A stretch of DNA of 64,000 bases from Ww85 sp963745765 (GCA_963745765.1 CAVUYQ010000006.1:1-64000), one strand, 5' to 3'; counted from the stretch's first letter, positions 9,119 through 18,412 are shown. Numbers and translations: made by a program. Notes: generated from the sequence alone by a model not told the origin.

Positions 9119-9802
9119 TTACTTCGTCCCCCAGTGTACGCCGATCGTTTTGAGCATGAATTTCTTATAACCGACCCTAGTAAACCCGGCCTGCCTGAAT
9201 AATCCGGCGAGTTCCTCACTGGTATGAAACCCCATCGTAGAGCCGGTCAGGTAGGCATACGCAGCCCTGTCCCGTGCGACCAGTCGGCCCAGCAGGGGGA
9301 CAACAATCCGGAGATACAGCCCGATGAAGGGATAGAGAAGATTTTTCTCGGGAGGTGTCGTATCAAGGCAGACCACCCTGCCCCCGGGCTTCAGCACCCT
9401 TTGCACCTCCTTCAGGACATGCAGCGAGTCATCAACGTTACGCAGTAAATATCCGAAGGTGACGGCACCGAATACATTATCAGGATAGGGAAGGTTGTTG
9501 GCATCGCAGGAGAGCCAGCAAATCGGTTGGTCGGCAAACCGTTTTCCCGCCTCGCGAAGCATATTCTGCGAAAAATCGGCACCGATCACCTGAATACGTG
9601 GTGTCCTTCTGCAGAAAAGGGCGGCAATGTCGCCGGTGCCGCAGGCCAGGTCGAGAACCCACTCATTTTCCCGTCCACCGGCTTTATCTACAACAAATTG
9701 TCGCCAGCGCTGGTCCTGACCAAAAGTCATCAGACGATTCATCAGGTCATAATGACCGGCAATGGTGTCGAACATTTTCCGGACACCCGGACCTTTACTC
9801 AC
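9119..9802 (-). CDS. menG: demethylmenaquinone methyltransferase (MenG/UbiE)
   Basis: This enzyme transfers a methyl group from S-adenosylmethionine to demethylmenaquinone, the last step of menaquinone synthesis; menaquinone would be the acceptor of the complex I in this window. Motifs: FDTIAGHYDLMNRLMTFGQD, the SAM-binding WVLDLACGTGDIA and the family signature VTFGYLLRNVDD. I place the start at GTG 9802 because GAGGAGGGG lies just upstream. The open frame continues to 9847, but that would overlap asnS and has no ribosome site. Confidence 0.88.
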   Translation of the reverse strand: MSKGPGVRKMFDTIAGHYDLMNRLMTFGQDQRWRQFVVDKAGGRENEWVLDLACGTGDIAALFCRRTPRIQVIGADFSQNMLREAGKRFADQPICWLSCDANNLPYPDNVFGAVTFGYLLRNVDDSLHVLKEVQRVLKPGGRVVCLDTTPPEKNLLYPFIGLYLRIVVPLLGRLVARDRAAYAYLTGSTMGFHTSEELAGLFRQAGFTRVGYKKFMLKTIGVHWGTK

Positions 9803-9833
9803 TATGCCCCTCCTCTGGAAGAACGGTCGCTCA

Positions 9834-11216
9834 TCAACATGGTGCAAACCCGGGTGTGCGCGGAAAGGCGATTACATCCCGGATATTGTGCATGCCGGTA
9901 ACAAACTGGATCAACCGTTCAAACCCGAGGCCAAAACCTGAATGCTGGGTCGTCCCGTATTTGCGCAGATCGAGATACCACTGATAATCTTCAACGGTAA
10001 TACCCACCTCCTGCATTCGACCAAGCAACATACTGTAACGTTCTTCGCGCTGGCTGCCACCGACAATCTCACCAATGCCGGCGACGAGTATATCCATTGC
10101 CGCAACCGTTGTTTTATCATCGTTTACCCGCATGTAAAACGGTTTTATGGCAGCTGGATAATCGCTAACAATAAGCGGCAGGCCATATACTTCTTCGGTA
10201 AGATAACGTTCATGCTCTGACTTGAGGTCAACGCCCCAACTCACCGGAAATTCGAAATTCTTTCCTGATTTTTCTATGTGTTCGATCGCTTCAGTGTAGG
10301 TGATGTGAACAAAATCATTGTCTATGACATGGTTAATCTTATCTATCAGTCCCTTCTCAATGAATTGATCAAACATTCCCATATCGTCAGCGCAATGTTC
10401 AAGAACATCAGCAAGGAGATATTTGAGCAATGCTTCGGCAATCTTGATATTGCACGAAAGATCACAGAAGGCCATTTCCGGTTCAAGCATCCAGAATTCG
10501 GCAAGATGACGGCTTGTGTTTGAATTCTCAGCCCTGAATGTCGGACCAAAGGTATACACCGAACCCAGAGCCTGGGCATAGACTTCAGCCTGCAATTGCC
10601 CGCTCACGGTTAACCCTGCCCTTCTGCCGAAAAATTCTTTACCATCGCCCCGCTCCCCGACGATTGCAGCCCCCTCATAACCGGTAATAACCTGAAACAT
10701 CTCACCGGCGCCCTCGCAATCACTCGTGGTAATTACCGGTGTATGGATCTGTATAAAGCCATGTTCCTGAAAGAAACGATGAATGGAATAACTCAGCCGT
10801 GAGCGGATGCGCGCGACACCGCCAAGGACATTGGTTCGAGGTCGCAAATGAATTATTTCACGAAGAAACTCAAAAGAATGTCGTTTCTTTTGCAAAGGAT
10901 ATTCTTCCGGATCAGCCCAGCCGGCAATAACAACTTTTTCCGCCTTAATCTCGACCGATTGTCCTTTCGCCGGAGATTCGATCAATATTCCAGTTACCAT
11001 AACGCTGCATCCGGTAGTAAGTCTTCTGATCTGCCGGTGATAATTCGCAAGTGTCTGATCGGCAATCACCTGGATATTTGCCAGGCAGGAACCATCGTTG
11101 ACTTCAATAAAGGAGAATCCCTTGGTGTCACGCCTGGTTCTAACCCAGCCGGCAATACTGACCGCTTTACCGATCGGTTTGTCTGAAAAAAGATTTTTTA
11201 TCCTGTCAACGATCAT
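9834..11216 (-). CDS. asnS: asparaginyl-tRNA synthetase
   Basis: This class II aminoacyl-tRNA synthetase charges tRNA-Asn with asparagine. The N-terminal OB-fold anticodon-binding domain (SIAGWVRTRRDTKGFSFIEV) is followed by the catalytic core: motif 1 around RIRSRLSYSIHRFFQEHGF, motif 2 FRAENSNTSRHLAEFWMLEPE, and motif 3 GFGLGFERLIQFVTG. The 460-residue length is normal. A direct enzyme suggests asparaginyl-tRNA need not be made only by amidation in this organism. It heads a minus-strand group with menG and fadD. Confidence 0.95.
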   Translation of the reverse strand: MIVDRIKNLFSDKPIGKAVSIAGWVRTRRDTKGFSFIEVNDGSCLANIQVIADQTLANYHRQIRRLTTGCSVMVTGILIESPAKGQSVEIKAEKVVIAGWADPEEYPLQKKRHSFEFLREIIHLRPRTNVLGGVARIRSRLSYSIHRFFQEHGFIQIHTPVITTSDCEGAGEMFQVITGYEGAAIVGERGDGKEFFGRRAGLTVSGQLQAEVYAQALGSVYTFGPTFRAENSNTSRHLAEFWMLEPEMAFCDLSCNIKIAEALLKYLLADVLEHCADDMGMFDQFIEKGLIDKINHVIDNDFVHITYTEAIEHIEKSGKNFEFPVSWGVDLKSEHERYLTEEVYGLPLIVSDYPAAIKPFYMRVNDDKTTVAAMDILVAGIGEIVGGSQREERYSMLLGRMQEVGITVEDYQWYLDLRKYGTTQHSGFGLGFERLIQFVTGMHNIRDVIAFPRTPGFAPC

Positions 11217-11335
11217 GTCTTCTCCTGTCCGGTGGCTAACCCTCTGATATGAAATGTTTTTATGATGATAAGAAAGGGTACGTGCTTTTTTTTGCGTCCA
11301 GACGAAGCGGAAATTGTTCGTCCCGCAGTCATATG

Positions 11336-12064
11336 CTATAACATATATCCTTCCCTGATATTGCCAAGAGCAGAGAATAGTGAGCTTTTTGCACCAGGGA
11401 CCTTTTTATAAATATCAGCGAGGATATCTCTTACGGTTTCTCGACGGCTATCTCCTGCGAGAGGACAGAGATTGGCAACAGCCTGCAATCCTATTTCCTT
11501 TGAAACCAAGATTACGTCCTTTTTTTCAATATAGGACAACACCCTGATCAAGCTCAGATTTCCATCAAAAAGATCCTGCCGTGGAAGCATCGTTGAAATA
11601 TTTCCACTGTACAGGGCATTCATAAGAAAGGTTTCGACAAGATCATCCTTATGATGTCCGAGTGCCAGTTTCCTGCAACCTCTTTCCCGTGCACACTCAA
11701 ACAACTGCGTCCTTCTGTTGCGCGAGCAGGTGAAACAATTCCACTCTTCCCCCTCAATAACCGGCCATCCCGGAATTACGGAAAACGGGACGGCCAACAG
11801 CCGCATCTGCTCAGAGAGGTGTTCAGCAGCTGATACGCTTCCTCCATCCGGCGACCGGAAGCCATTATCAATATGGACGGCCTCCAATGTATAGCGGATC
11901 GGTGCCTTGGCCTGCCACATTTTCAATACCCAGGCAGTGACCAGACTGTCAACCCCGCCGGAAACAGCCACCATTACCCTGTCGCCATCACTGAGCATCT
12001 GCCAGTCATGCATGGCCCGCCCGATCTTTTTGTTTACTCTTTTGGGAAGGAGGTCAGCGTCCAT
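11336..12064 (-). CDS. TtcA-like tRNA thiolation ATPase (PP-loop)
   Basis: This belongs to the PP-loop ATPases that thiolate tRNA (TtcA/TilS superfamily). The ATP pyrophosphatase loop reads VAVSGGVDS, where TtcA normally has SGGKDS. The TtcA-type CxxC with basic tail is present (CFTCSRNRRTQLFECARERG), as is LALGHHKDDLVETFLMNAL; a late cysteine (ANLCPLAG) may be the third iron-sulfur ligand. TtcA makes 2-thiocytidine at position 32 of some tRNAs. The start at 12064 is preferred, because the 14-bp terminator stem at 12093-12126 would otherwise lie inside the gene. Confidence 0.75.
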   Translation of the reverse strand: MDADLLPKRVNKKIGRAMHDWQMLSDGDRVMVAVSGGVDSLVTAWVLKMWQAKAPIRYTLEAVHIDNGFRSPDGGSVSAAEHLSEQMRLLAVPFSVIPGWPVIEGEEWNCFTCSRNRRTQLFECARERGCRKLALGHHKDDLVETFLMNALYSGNISTMLPRQDLFDGNLSLIRVLSYIEKKDVILVSKEIGLQAVANLCPLAGDSRRETVRDILADIYKKVPGAKSSLFSALGNIREGYML

Positions 12065-12092
12065 CAGCGGTCTCTTTCGAAGCGGAAACACG

Positions 12093-12126
12093 AACGCCCG
12101 CCTGTCCAATGAGACAGGCGGGCGTT
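12093..12126 (-). terminator. strong stem-loop terminator after the lipoprotein gene
   Basis: AACGCCCGCCTGTC and GACAGGCGGGCGTT form a perfect 14-bp stem with a 6-base loop. It lies just after the stop of the lipoprotein gene (12149) and just before the TtcA-like start. The trailing T run is weak on either strand, so it might also act as a processing or roadblock element. Confidence 0.65.
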
Positions 12127-12148
12127 ACAGTAAAACCTGCTTTATATG

Positions 12149-12790
12149 TTATAGATAAGGGCACTCTTTTATTTGCTCGGTTATTCCGAGTTCAGTCAAC
12201 TCTTCGACGGTAAGCCACTTGAGTCCCCTGGACTCTCCGGTACCCAGGGACAAAATGTTGCTCATCACGGTTTGCTGGGTTTCTTTGAATGTTGATGTCC
12301 AGAGTACTTTTCCGTTACGGGTAGCCAGCAACCTGAAGGAAAACGCTACCGAGGCCGGTGAGTCTGCACCATAACTGCCGCCTATCCGCTGGCGGTATGT
12401 CTTGAGAGTTGTCATCAGTACCGCGTTGCACTTCAATTCGGAGCCGATTTTTTTCAGCAGGTCGAGTTGATCGGCGGAACGCTGAGGGATCAGCGACATG
12501 AACTGACGTGAGGAGAGAATCCTGACATTATTCCTGCCCATCAGTTGCTCGGCAAGGACCGAATCCATGAATGCAGCGCCCTTTTCCAGATCAGCCGCCT
12601 TGTTATAGGTCACAGAACCATCGGAATTGACCATGGTTTCAACCGGCATCACGACAATGCAGGGCACCTGGCGCTGAGCCTCCAGACGGTCTTCTTCAGT
12701 TGGCAGCGGTTGTTTGGTTCCACAGGAACTCAGCAGCAGAGAGAACGCAAAAAACAAGAACCATGTTATGGATACCTGAAACTTTTCCAC
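12149..12790 (-). CDS. lipoprotein, LpoB/GNA1162-like
   Basis: The signal peptide ends in the lipobox LLSSCG, so the mature protein is lipid-anchored. The rest (213 residues in total) shows the pattern of small alpha/beta lipoproteins that report on envelope assembly: VPCIVVMPVETMVN, then DSVLAEQLMGRNNVRILSS, KKIGSELKCNAVLMTTLKTY and VAFSFRLLATRNGKVLWTS. That pattern resembles the CsgG/LpoB/GNA1162 group. The family assignment is tentative. It lies downstream of hisB on the same strand and is followed by a strong stem-loop. Confidence 0.6.
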   Translation of the reverse strand: MEKFQVSITWFLFFAFSLLLSSCGTKQPLPTEEDRLEAQRQVPCIVVMPVETMVNSDGSVTYNKAADLEKGAAFMDSVLAEQLMGRNNVRILSSRQFMSLIPQRSADQLDLLKKIGSELKCNAVLMTTLKTYRQRIGGSYGADSPASVAFSFRLLATRNGKVLWTSTFKETQQTVMSNILSLGTGESRGLKWLTVEELTELGITEQIKECPYL

Positions 12791-12826
12791 GGCGACCTCT
12801 TTCTTAGCAATTATCGATGTAAATCA

Positions 12827-13429
12827 TCACAGGCATCCCTTGGAAGAGAGTGGATGATCGATACCTGGTACTCTCGTCGTTGCCTCATTAAGCGCACGAC
12901 CGAGAGCCTTGAACACTGCCTCTATTATATGATGCGAGTTTTCACCGTGCAGCAGGTCAATATGCAGGGTCAGTCCAGCATGCAGGGCAAGGGCACGCAT
13001 GAATTCCTTGGCGAGGGACGTATCAAAGGTTCCCACTTTTTGATCAGGCAGTTGCACGTTATAATGCAGATACGCTCGATTTGAGATATCGACAACGACG
13101 CGGGCAAGCGTCTCATCCATCGGCAGATAACTCGCACCATAGCGTCGAATACCGCCCTTATCCCCAAGCGCCAGAGCAAGAGCCTGACCGAGACAGATGC
13201 CGACATCTTCGACCGTGTGGTGATAATCAACATCGATATCGCCCCTGGCCTGTATCTCCAGGTCAAAAAAACCGTGTACGCCGAAAAGAGTGAGCATGTG
13301 ATCCAGGAACGGGACACCGGTAGCAATCACGGTCTTGCCGGTTCCGTCAAGGCACAGGCTCACCCCGACATCGGTTTCGGCTGTTGAACGTTTTATCTCA
13401 CCTGATCGAAACGGTTGTCCTTCTGACAT
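12827..13429 (-). CDS. hisB: imidazoleglycerol-phosphate dehydratase
   Basis: HisB dehydrates imidazoleglycerol phosphate to imidazole-acetol phosphate in histidine synthesis. The two metal-binding histidine clusters are clear: PFLDHMLTLFGVHGFFD with DVDYHHTVEDVGI in the first half, and LHGENSHHIIEAVFKALGRA in the second. This is the monofunctional form (200 residues), without the phosphatase domain found in enterobacteria. No other his genes are nearby. Confidence 0.95.
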   Translation of the reverse strand: MSEGQPFRSGEIKRSTAETDVGVSLCLDGTGKTVIATGVPFLDHMLTLFGVHGFFDLEIQARGDIDVDYHHTVEDVGICLGQALALALGDKGGIRRYGASYLPMDETLARVVVDISNRAYLHYNVQLPDQKVGTFDTSLAKEFMRALALHAGLTLHIDLLHGENSHHIIEAVFKALGRALNEATTRVPGIDHPLSSKGCL

Positions 13430-13601
13430 ATCTACCCCTATTAATTAGAGCTGCTCAAATAGTAATCTAAGAGCACTTCCCGCTGATTTTACTCTATTGC
13501 CACCTAGTTATAATATATTACGAACACAAAACCATCTTTTTTTCCAGGAGCACCTGTTTTCATAAAACTTGCATTAACTCACAATTGGTATATCTTTTGT
13601 G

Positions 13602-13630
13602 TTGACATTTCCATACCGTTTTATTAAATG
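13602..13630 (+). promoter_or_regulatory. sigma-70-type promoter for tRNA-Gly and rplM-rpsI
   Basis: TTGACA (13602-13607) is followed after 17 bases by TAAATG (13625-13630), with the tRNA starting 27 bases downstream. The -35 is perfect and the -10 is fair. Confidence 0.6.
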
Positions 13631-13656
13631 TCTTCCTGTTTTGATTTTGACACAGA

Positions 13657-13731
<75 letters not shown>

Positions 13732-13743
13732 GAGAAAAAGCTC

Positions 13744-13774
13744 AAGGTTCGACGTTGTTCGAACCTTTTTTTAT
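13744..13774 (+). terminator. stem-loop with T run between tRNA-Gly and rplM
   Basis: AAGGTTCGA pairs with TCGAACCTT across a 6-base loop and is followed by seven T residues. It may end the tRNA transcript or partly attenuate read-through into rplM, whose start is 27 bases further on; no separate rplM promoter fits in that gap. Confidence 0.6.
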
Positions 13775-13800
13775 TAAATGTTTTATTGTCGAGGGCCAAC

Positions 13801-14229
13801 ATGAAAACGTATCTTGCTCCTATAAGCGAAATCGAGAGGAAATGGTATGTCGTTAATGCCGAGGACAAGATTCTAGGCCGTCTTGCAACCGAGATAGCTT
13901 CCCGTCTGCGCGGCAAACACAAACCGACGTTCTCGCCGTTCATGGACAATGGTGATTTTATCATTGTAACCAACGCAGACAAGATCAGTCTGAGTGGTAC
14001 GAAATGGGACAACAAAAAGTATTACCGGCACACCGGTTATATGGGCGGTATCAAGGAAACGACCGCCAAAGAGTTGCTCGAAAAGCATCCGACCGATCTC
14101 GTTTTTAAAGCCGTGAAAGGTATGCTCCCGAAAAACAAGATTGGCCGGGCGCAACTGAAAAAGCTGAAGATTTATGCCGGTGCGGAACATCCGCACGCCG
14201 CTCAACAGCCTGAAAAACTAGAAATATAA
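13801..14229 (+). CDS. rplM: 50S ribosomal protein L13
   Basis: This is large-subunit protein L13. Recognisable segments are ERKWYVVNAEDKILGRLATE, KHKPTFSPFMDNGDFIIVTN, KYYRHTGYMGG and VKGMLPKNKIGRAQLKKLKI. It has 142 residues from ATG 13801; the frame continues upstream through the tRNA, but that part is not coding. It is paired with rpsI 21 bases downstream, the usual bacterial arrangement. Confidence 0.97.
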   Translation: MKTYLAPISEIERKWYVVNAEDKILGRLATEIASRLRGKHKPTFSPFMDNGDFIIVTNADKISLSGTKWDNKKYYRHTGYMGGIKETTAKELLEKHPTDLVFKAVKGMLPKNKIGRAQLKKLKIYAGAEHPHAAQQPEKLEI

Positions 14230-14250
14230 ATACATACGGAGAATCTGGCT

Positions 14251-14640
14251 ATGGCCGAACGTTTCTACGCTACCGGAAAAAGGAAAAAAGCAGTTGCACG
14301 TGTCTGGATTACCCCGGGTACCGGAAAGATAACAGTGAACACCTTGACCGCCGATGAGTATTTTGGCGGAATCTTCCAGGCTCAAAAACTCAATAAACCG
14401 TTCCAGGTTACCGAGACCGCAGAACAGTACGATGTCCTCGCCACTCTTAAAGGTGGTGGCAAATCGGCACAGGTAGATGCCATTGCGCACGGGATTTCAA
14501 AAGCACTGCTGGAAGTAGATATCGAACTCAGGACCCCGCTGAAACGTTCAGGACTGCTGACCCGCGATCCGCGTAACAAAGAGAGAAAGAAATACGGACA
14601 GAAAGGCGCCCGCGCCAAGTTCCAGTTTTCCAAGCGTTAA
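14251..14640 (+). CDS. rpsI: 30S ribosomal protein S9
   Basis: This is small-subunit protein S9. It has the N-terminal FYATGKRKKAVARVWI, the central GGGKSAQVDAIAHGISKAL, and the conserved C-terminal tail KKYGQKGARAKFQFSKR that reaches the P-site tRNA. Length is 129 residues. It is followed by a strong terminator at 14687. Confidence 0.97.
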   Translation: MAERFYATGKRKKAVARVWITPGTGKITVNTLTADEYFGGIFQAQKLNKPFQVTETAEQYDVLATLKGGGKSAQVDAIAHGISKALLEVDIELRTPLKRSGLLTRDPRNKERKKYGQKGARAKFQFSKR

Positions 14641-14686
14641 CAGATTTCTTTCTTCTTGCCGGATTTATCCGGTCCTAATAGAAGAC

Positions 14687-14723
14687 AAGGGGATGGCAGA
14701 TTTTCTGTTATCCCCTTTTTTGT
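14687..14723 (+). terminator. rho-independent terminator of rplM-rpsI
   Basis: AAGGGGATGGCAGA pairs with TCTGTTATCCCCTT around a TTT loop (14 bp with two G-T pairs), followed by a T run. Confidence 0.8.
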
Positions 14724-14758
14724 TATGCTGCTATCTGCATCGATCTCAAGGAGCAAAA

Positions 14759-15799
14759 ATGCTACGAGTTGCTATCATTGGAGCATCCGGTTATACCGGT
14801 GGAGAACTTGCACGGCTGTTATGCAATCATCCCGAGGTTTCCATTACTGCTGCCACTTCAAGACAGTATGACGGGAAACCGCTCAGCGAGATATATCCGC
14901 ATCTTCGCAGCAGGGTCGACATCCTCTGCCGTAATCATTCAGTTGATGAGATCACCGCCCTGGCTGATTTTGTTTTCTGCGCCGTACCCCATAAGACAGC
15001 CATGGATATCGTGCCTCATTTCATTAAGGCAGGAAAAAAAGTTGTTGATCTCTCAGCTGATTTCAGACTTCAGGATATTGCCCTCTACGAAAAATGGTAT
15101 CAGAAGCACAACGCACCGGAACTGGTCAGCATGGCAGTCTACGGTCTGCCGGAGCTGTATCGGGAAAAAATTAAAAACGCCCAGCTTGTTGCCAACCCCG
15201 GCTGCTATGTAACCGCCATAACACTGGCGCTCGCGCCGCTGTTGCGAAATAGCTGTATTGATACCTCATCGATCATAGCCGATGCCAAGTCCGGTACGTC
15301 AGGGGCAGGACGAGGTGCGGCCGTCGCTACCCTGTTCTGTGAAGTTACCGATGGTTTTCGTGCCTACAAGGTGGGTGGAAATCATCGGCATATACCAGAA
15401 ATAGAACAGAATCTAGCCCTTCTTGCCGGTAAGCCCGTCACCATTTCATTTACCCCGCATTTATTGCCGATATCCCGCGGTATTCTCAGTACTGTCTACG
15501 CCAATCTTTCTACCGACCTTGATGAACCCGGACTGCACCGGTTATACCGGGAGATGTACGAGGGTGAGTGTTTTATACGTGTTCTCGATCATGATCAACA
15601 GCCGGCAACACAATATGTGCGCGGATCAAATTATTGTGATATTGGACTGAAAATTGATGCCCGTACCAGACGTGTTGTCATTACCGCAGCAATTGACAAT
15701 ATCGTCAAAGGTGCCTCAGGGCAAGCCATACAAAACATGAACCTGATGTGCGGTTTTGCTGAGGATACTGGTCTTGCGCAGGCACCGTTGTTTCCCTAG
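14759..15799 (+). CDS. argC: N-acetyl-gamma-glutamyl-phosphate reductase
   Basis: ArgC reduces N-acetylglutamyl phosphate to the semialdehyde with NADPH in arginine synthesis. The N-terminal nucleotide-binding site is VAIIGASGYTGGELARLL and the catalytic cysteine lies in LVANPGCYVTAITLAL. SGTSGAGRGA and the histidine region VGGNHRHIPEIEQ also match. The start is ATG 14759 with AAGGAG 9 bases upstream, giving 346 residues; the open frame upstream runs through the rpsI terminator. truA follows on the same strand. Confidence 0.94.
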   Translation: MLRVAIIGASGYTGGELARLLCNHPEVSITAATSRQYDGKPLSEIYPHLRSRVDILCRNHSVDEITALADFVFCAVPHKTAMDIVPHFIKAGKKVVDLSADFRLQDIALYEKWYQKHNAPELVSMAVYGLPELYREKIKNAQLVANPGCYVTAITLALAPLLRNSCIDTSSIIADAKSGTSGAGRGAAVATLFCEVTDGFRAYKVGGNHRHIPEIEQNLALLAGKPVTISFTPHLLPISRGILSTVYANLSTDLDEPGLHRLYREMYEGECFIRVLDHDQQPATQYVRGSNYCDIGLKIDARTRRVVITAAIDNIVKGASGQAIQNMNLMCGFAEDTGLAQAPLFP

Positions 15800-15849
15800 C
15801 AGACTGTCTCAACTCGTGAACGTCAGGCTGGTAGCGGGATGAGGACAGG

Positions 15850-16623
15850 ATGCGCACTATTAAACTTGTTATCTCGTTTGATGGAACAGACTACCGCGGC
15901 TGGCAAAGACAGGAAAACGGAGCTACGATTCAGGCTGAAATTGAACGGGCGACAACACTGATCTGCAACAGAACAACGGTGCTGCATGGAGCGGGAAGGA
16001 CAGATGCCGGTGTGCACGCCCTGGGTATGACTGCACATTTCCAGACAGAAAGTACGATCAAGATCATGCCGCTGCTCAAGGGTCTTAACTCTTTATTACC
16101 GCACGCCATTCGGATTCTTGAGGTTAAAGAAGAATCTACGGAATTTCACGCACGCTTTTCCGCCCGGGCCAAAACTTATCGGTATGGTGTATACAATGGC
16201 CCCATCGAATGTCCCCTTAAACGACGTTATAGAACCCATTGTCCGTATCCCCTCTCAACAGAGGCAATCAGTGCCTGCCTTGAAGCAATAACCGGCACGC
16301 ATGATTTCAGCAGCTTTGAGGCTAGCGGAACACGTGACAAGAAACAGGTTACCGGCCGAGGCGCCGTACGCACCCTTTTCGCGGCGGAACTGAGACAACC
16401 GGAGCCTGATTTTTTCCATTTTATTCTGACTGGAGATGGATTTTTGCGTCATATGGTCAGAAACATCGTCGGTACGCTACTGGAAGTTGGTCGGGGAAAA
16501 CGAACCGTCGAGAATTTCAATCTCCTTCTGGCACAGCGGGACAGGAATCTGGCCGGTGCAACAGCACCGGCCAGGGGCTTGACCCTGATGGCTGTGCACT
16601 ATGATGATGACTGGAACAAATGA
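15850..16623 (+). CDS. truA: tRNA pseudouridine(38-40) synthase
   Basis: TruA converts uridines 38-40 in the tRNA anticodon arm to pseudouridine. The catalytic aspartate is in HGAGRTDAGVHALG. Other family segments are ISFDGTDYRGWQRQ, HARFSARAKTYRY and DGFLRHMVRNIVGTLLEVG. Length is 257 residues. It sits 50 bases after argC and is ended by a shared terminator. Confidence 0.95.
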   Translation: MRTIKLVISFDGTDYRGWQRQENGATIQAEIERATTLICNRTTVLHGAGRTDAGVHALGMTAHFQTESTIKIMPLLKGLNSLLPHAIRILEVKEESTEFHARFSARAKTYRYGVYNGPIECPLKRRYRTHCPYPLSTEAISACLEAITGTHDFSSFEASGTRDKKQVTGRGAVRTLFAAELRQPEPDFFHFILTGDGFLRHMVRNIVGTLLEVGRGKRTVENFNLLLAQRDRNLAGATAPARGLTLMAVHYDDDWNK

Positions 16624-16679
16624 GGGCCGGCGGTATCTCGCTGAGCGCTGTTTCCTCCTTATTCATCTGCCGGCTGAAT

Positions 16680-16716
16680 AAAAACGGCCACTCGCTCTTC
16701 AGTCGAGTGGCCGTTT
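16680..16716. terminator. bidirectional terminator between truA and the LysR gene
   Basis: AAAACGGCCACTCG pairs with CGAGTGGCCGTTTA, a 13-14 bp stem with A residues on one side and T residues on the other. It serves both convergent genes. Confidence 0.85.
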
Positions 16717-16740
16717 ACATTCTGCAGAAGAGAAGGCGTG

Positions 16741-17715
16741 TCAGCGTTTCTTGCCGCTTGAGTGACGAGCCAGCAGGGACTGCAGTTTCCATGGCGACGA
16801 AAGACAGATGTTCTCCTCTTCACAGGCGGACATAACATCACAAAAAGCAAGAAATTCGGCTAAGGCATCGCTCATCTGCAGATCCTTTCGACTGATGATG
16901 TAGATCTGGCGTTTCATGTCAATGTTTTTAATTTTAAGGCTTTTAAGCCAGCCGTTTTCAACTTCACGGCAGATGGTAAGGGCAGACAGGCAGGCAATGC
17001 CCACACCTGACTCGACCGCCCGCTTTACGGATTCGGGATGCCCCATTTCCATGACGATAGTAACATCATCAATATAATCCTTCAATTTGTCCCGAAAGAT
17101 AGCCGCCGTTCCGGAACCTTTTTCACGCATGATCCATCTGCTTTGTTTCAGATCCCGAGTAACGTCAAACTCCTCATTGTTGGCCAGCGGATCGGACGGG
17201 GCAGTCAAAACGACAAGCTCATCCTTGAACCAGGACCGGACCTGAAGTTCTTTTGAAGCGATTTTGCCTTCAACAAAACCGATGTCAACGCTTCCATCCA
17301 GTACCATGCTTTCTACAATCTTGGTGTTGTAGACGAGCATGTTGGCCAGGGCATTTGGATGCGCTTTTTTGAATGCACCTATCAGATAGGGTAAAATGTA
17401 GTTACCCACTGAAGAACTGGCAGCGATATTGATTTTCCCGACCAGTTTGTCGTTGCGCTCGGACATAATCGTTTCAATACTGCCAACCTGGGCGGTAATA
17501 TCTTTGGACAGCGGCAACAGGTAACGGCCACGGGCATTCAGAATCAGGCTTCTGCCATGCCGATCAAACAATGACCCGCCAAGCTGATTTTCAAGTTCAG
17601 CCAGGGCCATGCTGACAGCAGACTGCGTCACGAACAGTTTTTTACTGGCCTTGGTTACCTGTGCTGTTTCAGCCACGGCTATAAATATTTCTAATTGTCT
17701 CAGTGTTATAGACAT
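16741..17715 (-). CDS. LysR-family transcriptional regulator
   Basis: The N-terminal winged helix-turn-helix (LRQLEIFIAVAETAQVTKAS then LFVTQSAVSMALAELENQLG) and the periplasmic-binding-protein-like effector domain are typical of LysR regulators. The residues VESGVGIACLSALTICREV resemble the CysB/CysL-like branch. It is divergent from the nuo operon and separated from it by 283 bases. Regulation of nuo is therefore possible but unproven; the effector is unknown. Length is 324 residues. Confidence 0.88.
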   Translation of the reverse strand: MSITLRQLEIFIAVAETAQVTKASKKLFVTQSAVSMALAELENQLGGSLFDRHGRSLILNARGRYLLPLSKDITAQVGSIETIMSERNDKLVGKINIAASSSVGNYILPYLIGAFKKAHPNALANMLVYNTKIVESMVLDGSVDIGFVEGKIASKELQVRSWFKDELVVLTAPSDPLANNEEFDVTRDLKQSRWIMREKGSGTAAIFRDKLKDYIDDVTIVMEMGHPESVKRAVESGVGIACLSALTICREVENGWLKSLKIKNIDMKRQIYIISRKDLQMSDALAEFLAFCDVMSACEEENICLSSPWKLQSLLARHSSGKKR

Positions 17716-17900
17716 ACATCGTTACCAGATTCAGTTTTTTTGATAGTTTACATCTTTTTTACTGACAATGCACTTGAAATATACAGACCTTTTCACATAT
17801 CACCGGCCTTCTATTTAATTTTTTCCTAAATAAGTGCATTTTTCTTACAAATACAAAAACATACAAGCTATAAACGGCTCAGGGCTTCAATAAAAATTAT

Positions 17901-17929
17901 TTGACAGGGTACCAACCATTCTTTAAGAT
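17901..17929 (+). promoter_or_regulatory. sigma-70-type promoter of the nuo operon
   Basis: TTGACA (17901-17906), a 17-base spacer and TAAGAT (17924-17929) lie 70 bases before the nuoA start and in the correct orientation. Confidence 0.6.
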
Positions 17930-17998
17930 GTCGTGGCTTGCCTCACCCTGGAAACAGTAAAGCTGGTTGTTTTCATACTCGATAAAGGAGAGATTTGC

Positions 17999-18412
17999 AT
18001 GGATTTTTCTGTTTTCCACTTCCGCGACGATATCCTCTGGATAACGGCATTTACTCTCGGTGGACTGACGTTTGCTCTTGGCCCGATTATCATTGTGCAA
18101 CTCTTCATGCCCCGAAAAACAAGGCAGGTCGATGCCAGAACAGACCAGGCCATTGAATGCGGCATGTCGCCCATCGGTGACAGCTGGATCCGATACGGCG
18201 TCGTCTTTTATCTTTATGCGCTTATTTTTCTTGCCTTTGACGTTGATGTTCTCTTCTTATTCCCGGTGGCGCTTGCCTATAACGACCCGATGTTTGTTAT
18301 CCGGGATTTTATTGAAATCCTTCTTTTTGTTGGGATTTTATCACTTGCAGTTGTTTATGCGTGGGTTAAAGGAGTCTTTAAATGGGAACGCAAAATATAT
18401 CATCGTCCCTAG
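17999..18412 (+). CDS. nuoA: NADH-quinone oxidoreductase subunit A
   Basis: NuoA is a small membrane subunit of complex I near the quinone site. Three membrane helices are visible, and the conserved loop ECGMSPIGDSW (family ECGxxP) follows the first helix; FDVDVLFLFPVAL matches helix 2. The start is ATG 17999 with AAAGGAGAG upstream; the open frame to 17933 overlaps the promoter. Length is 137 residues. It is the first gene of a tightly packed operon reaching nuoN. Confidence 0.92.
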   Translation: MDFSVFHFRDDILWITAFTLGGLTFALGPIIIVQLFMPRKTRQVDARTDQAIECGMSPIGDSWIRYGVVFYLYALIFLAFDVDVLFLFPVALAYNDPMFVIRDFIEILLFVGILSLAVVYAWVKGVFKWERKIYHRP

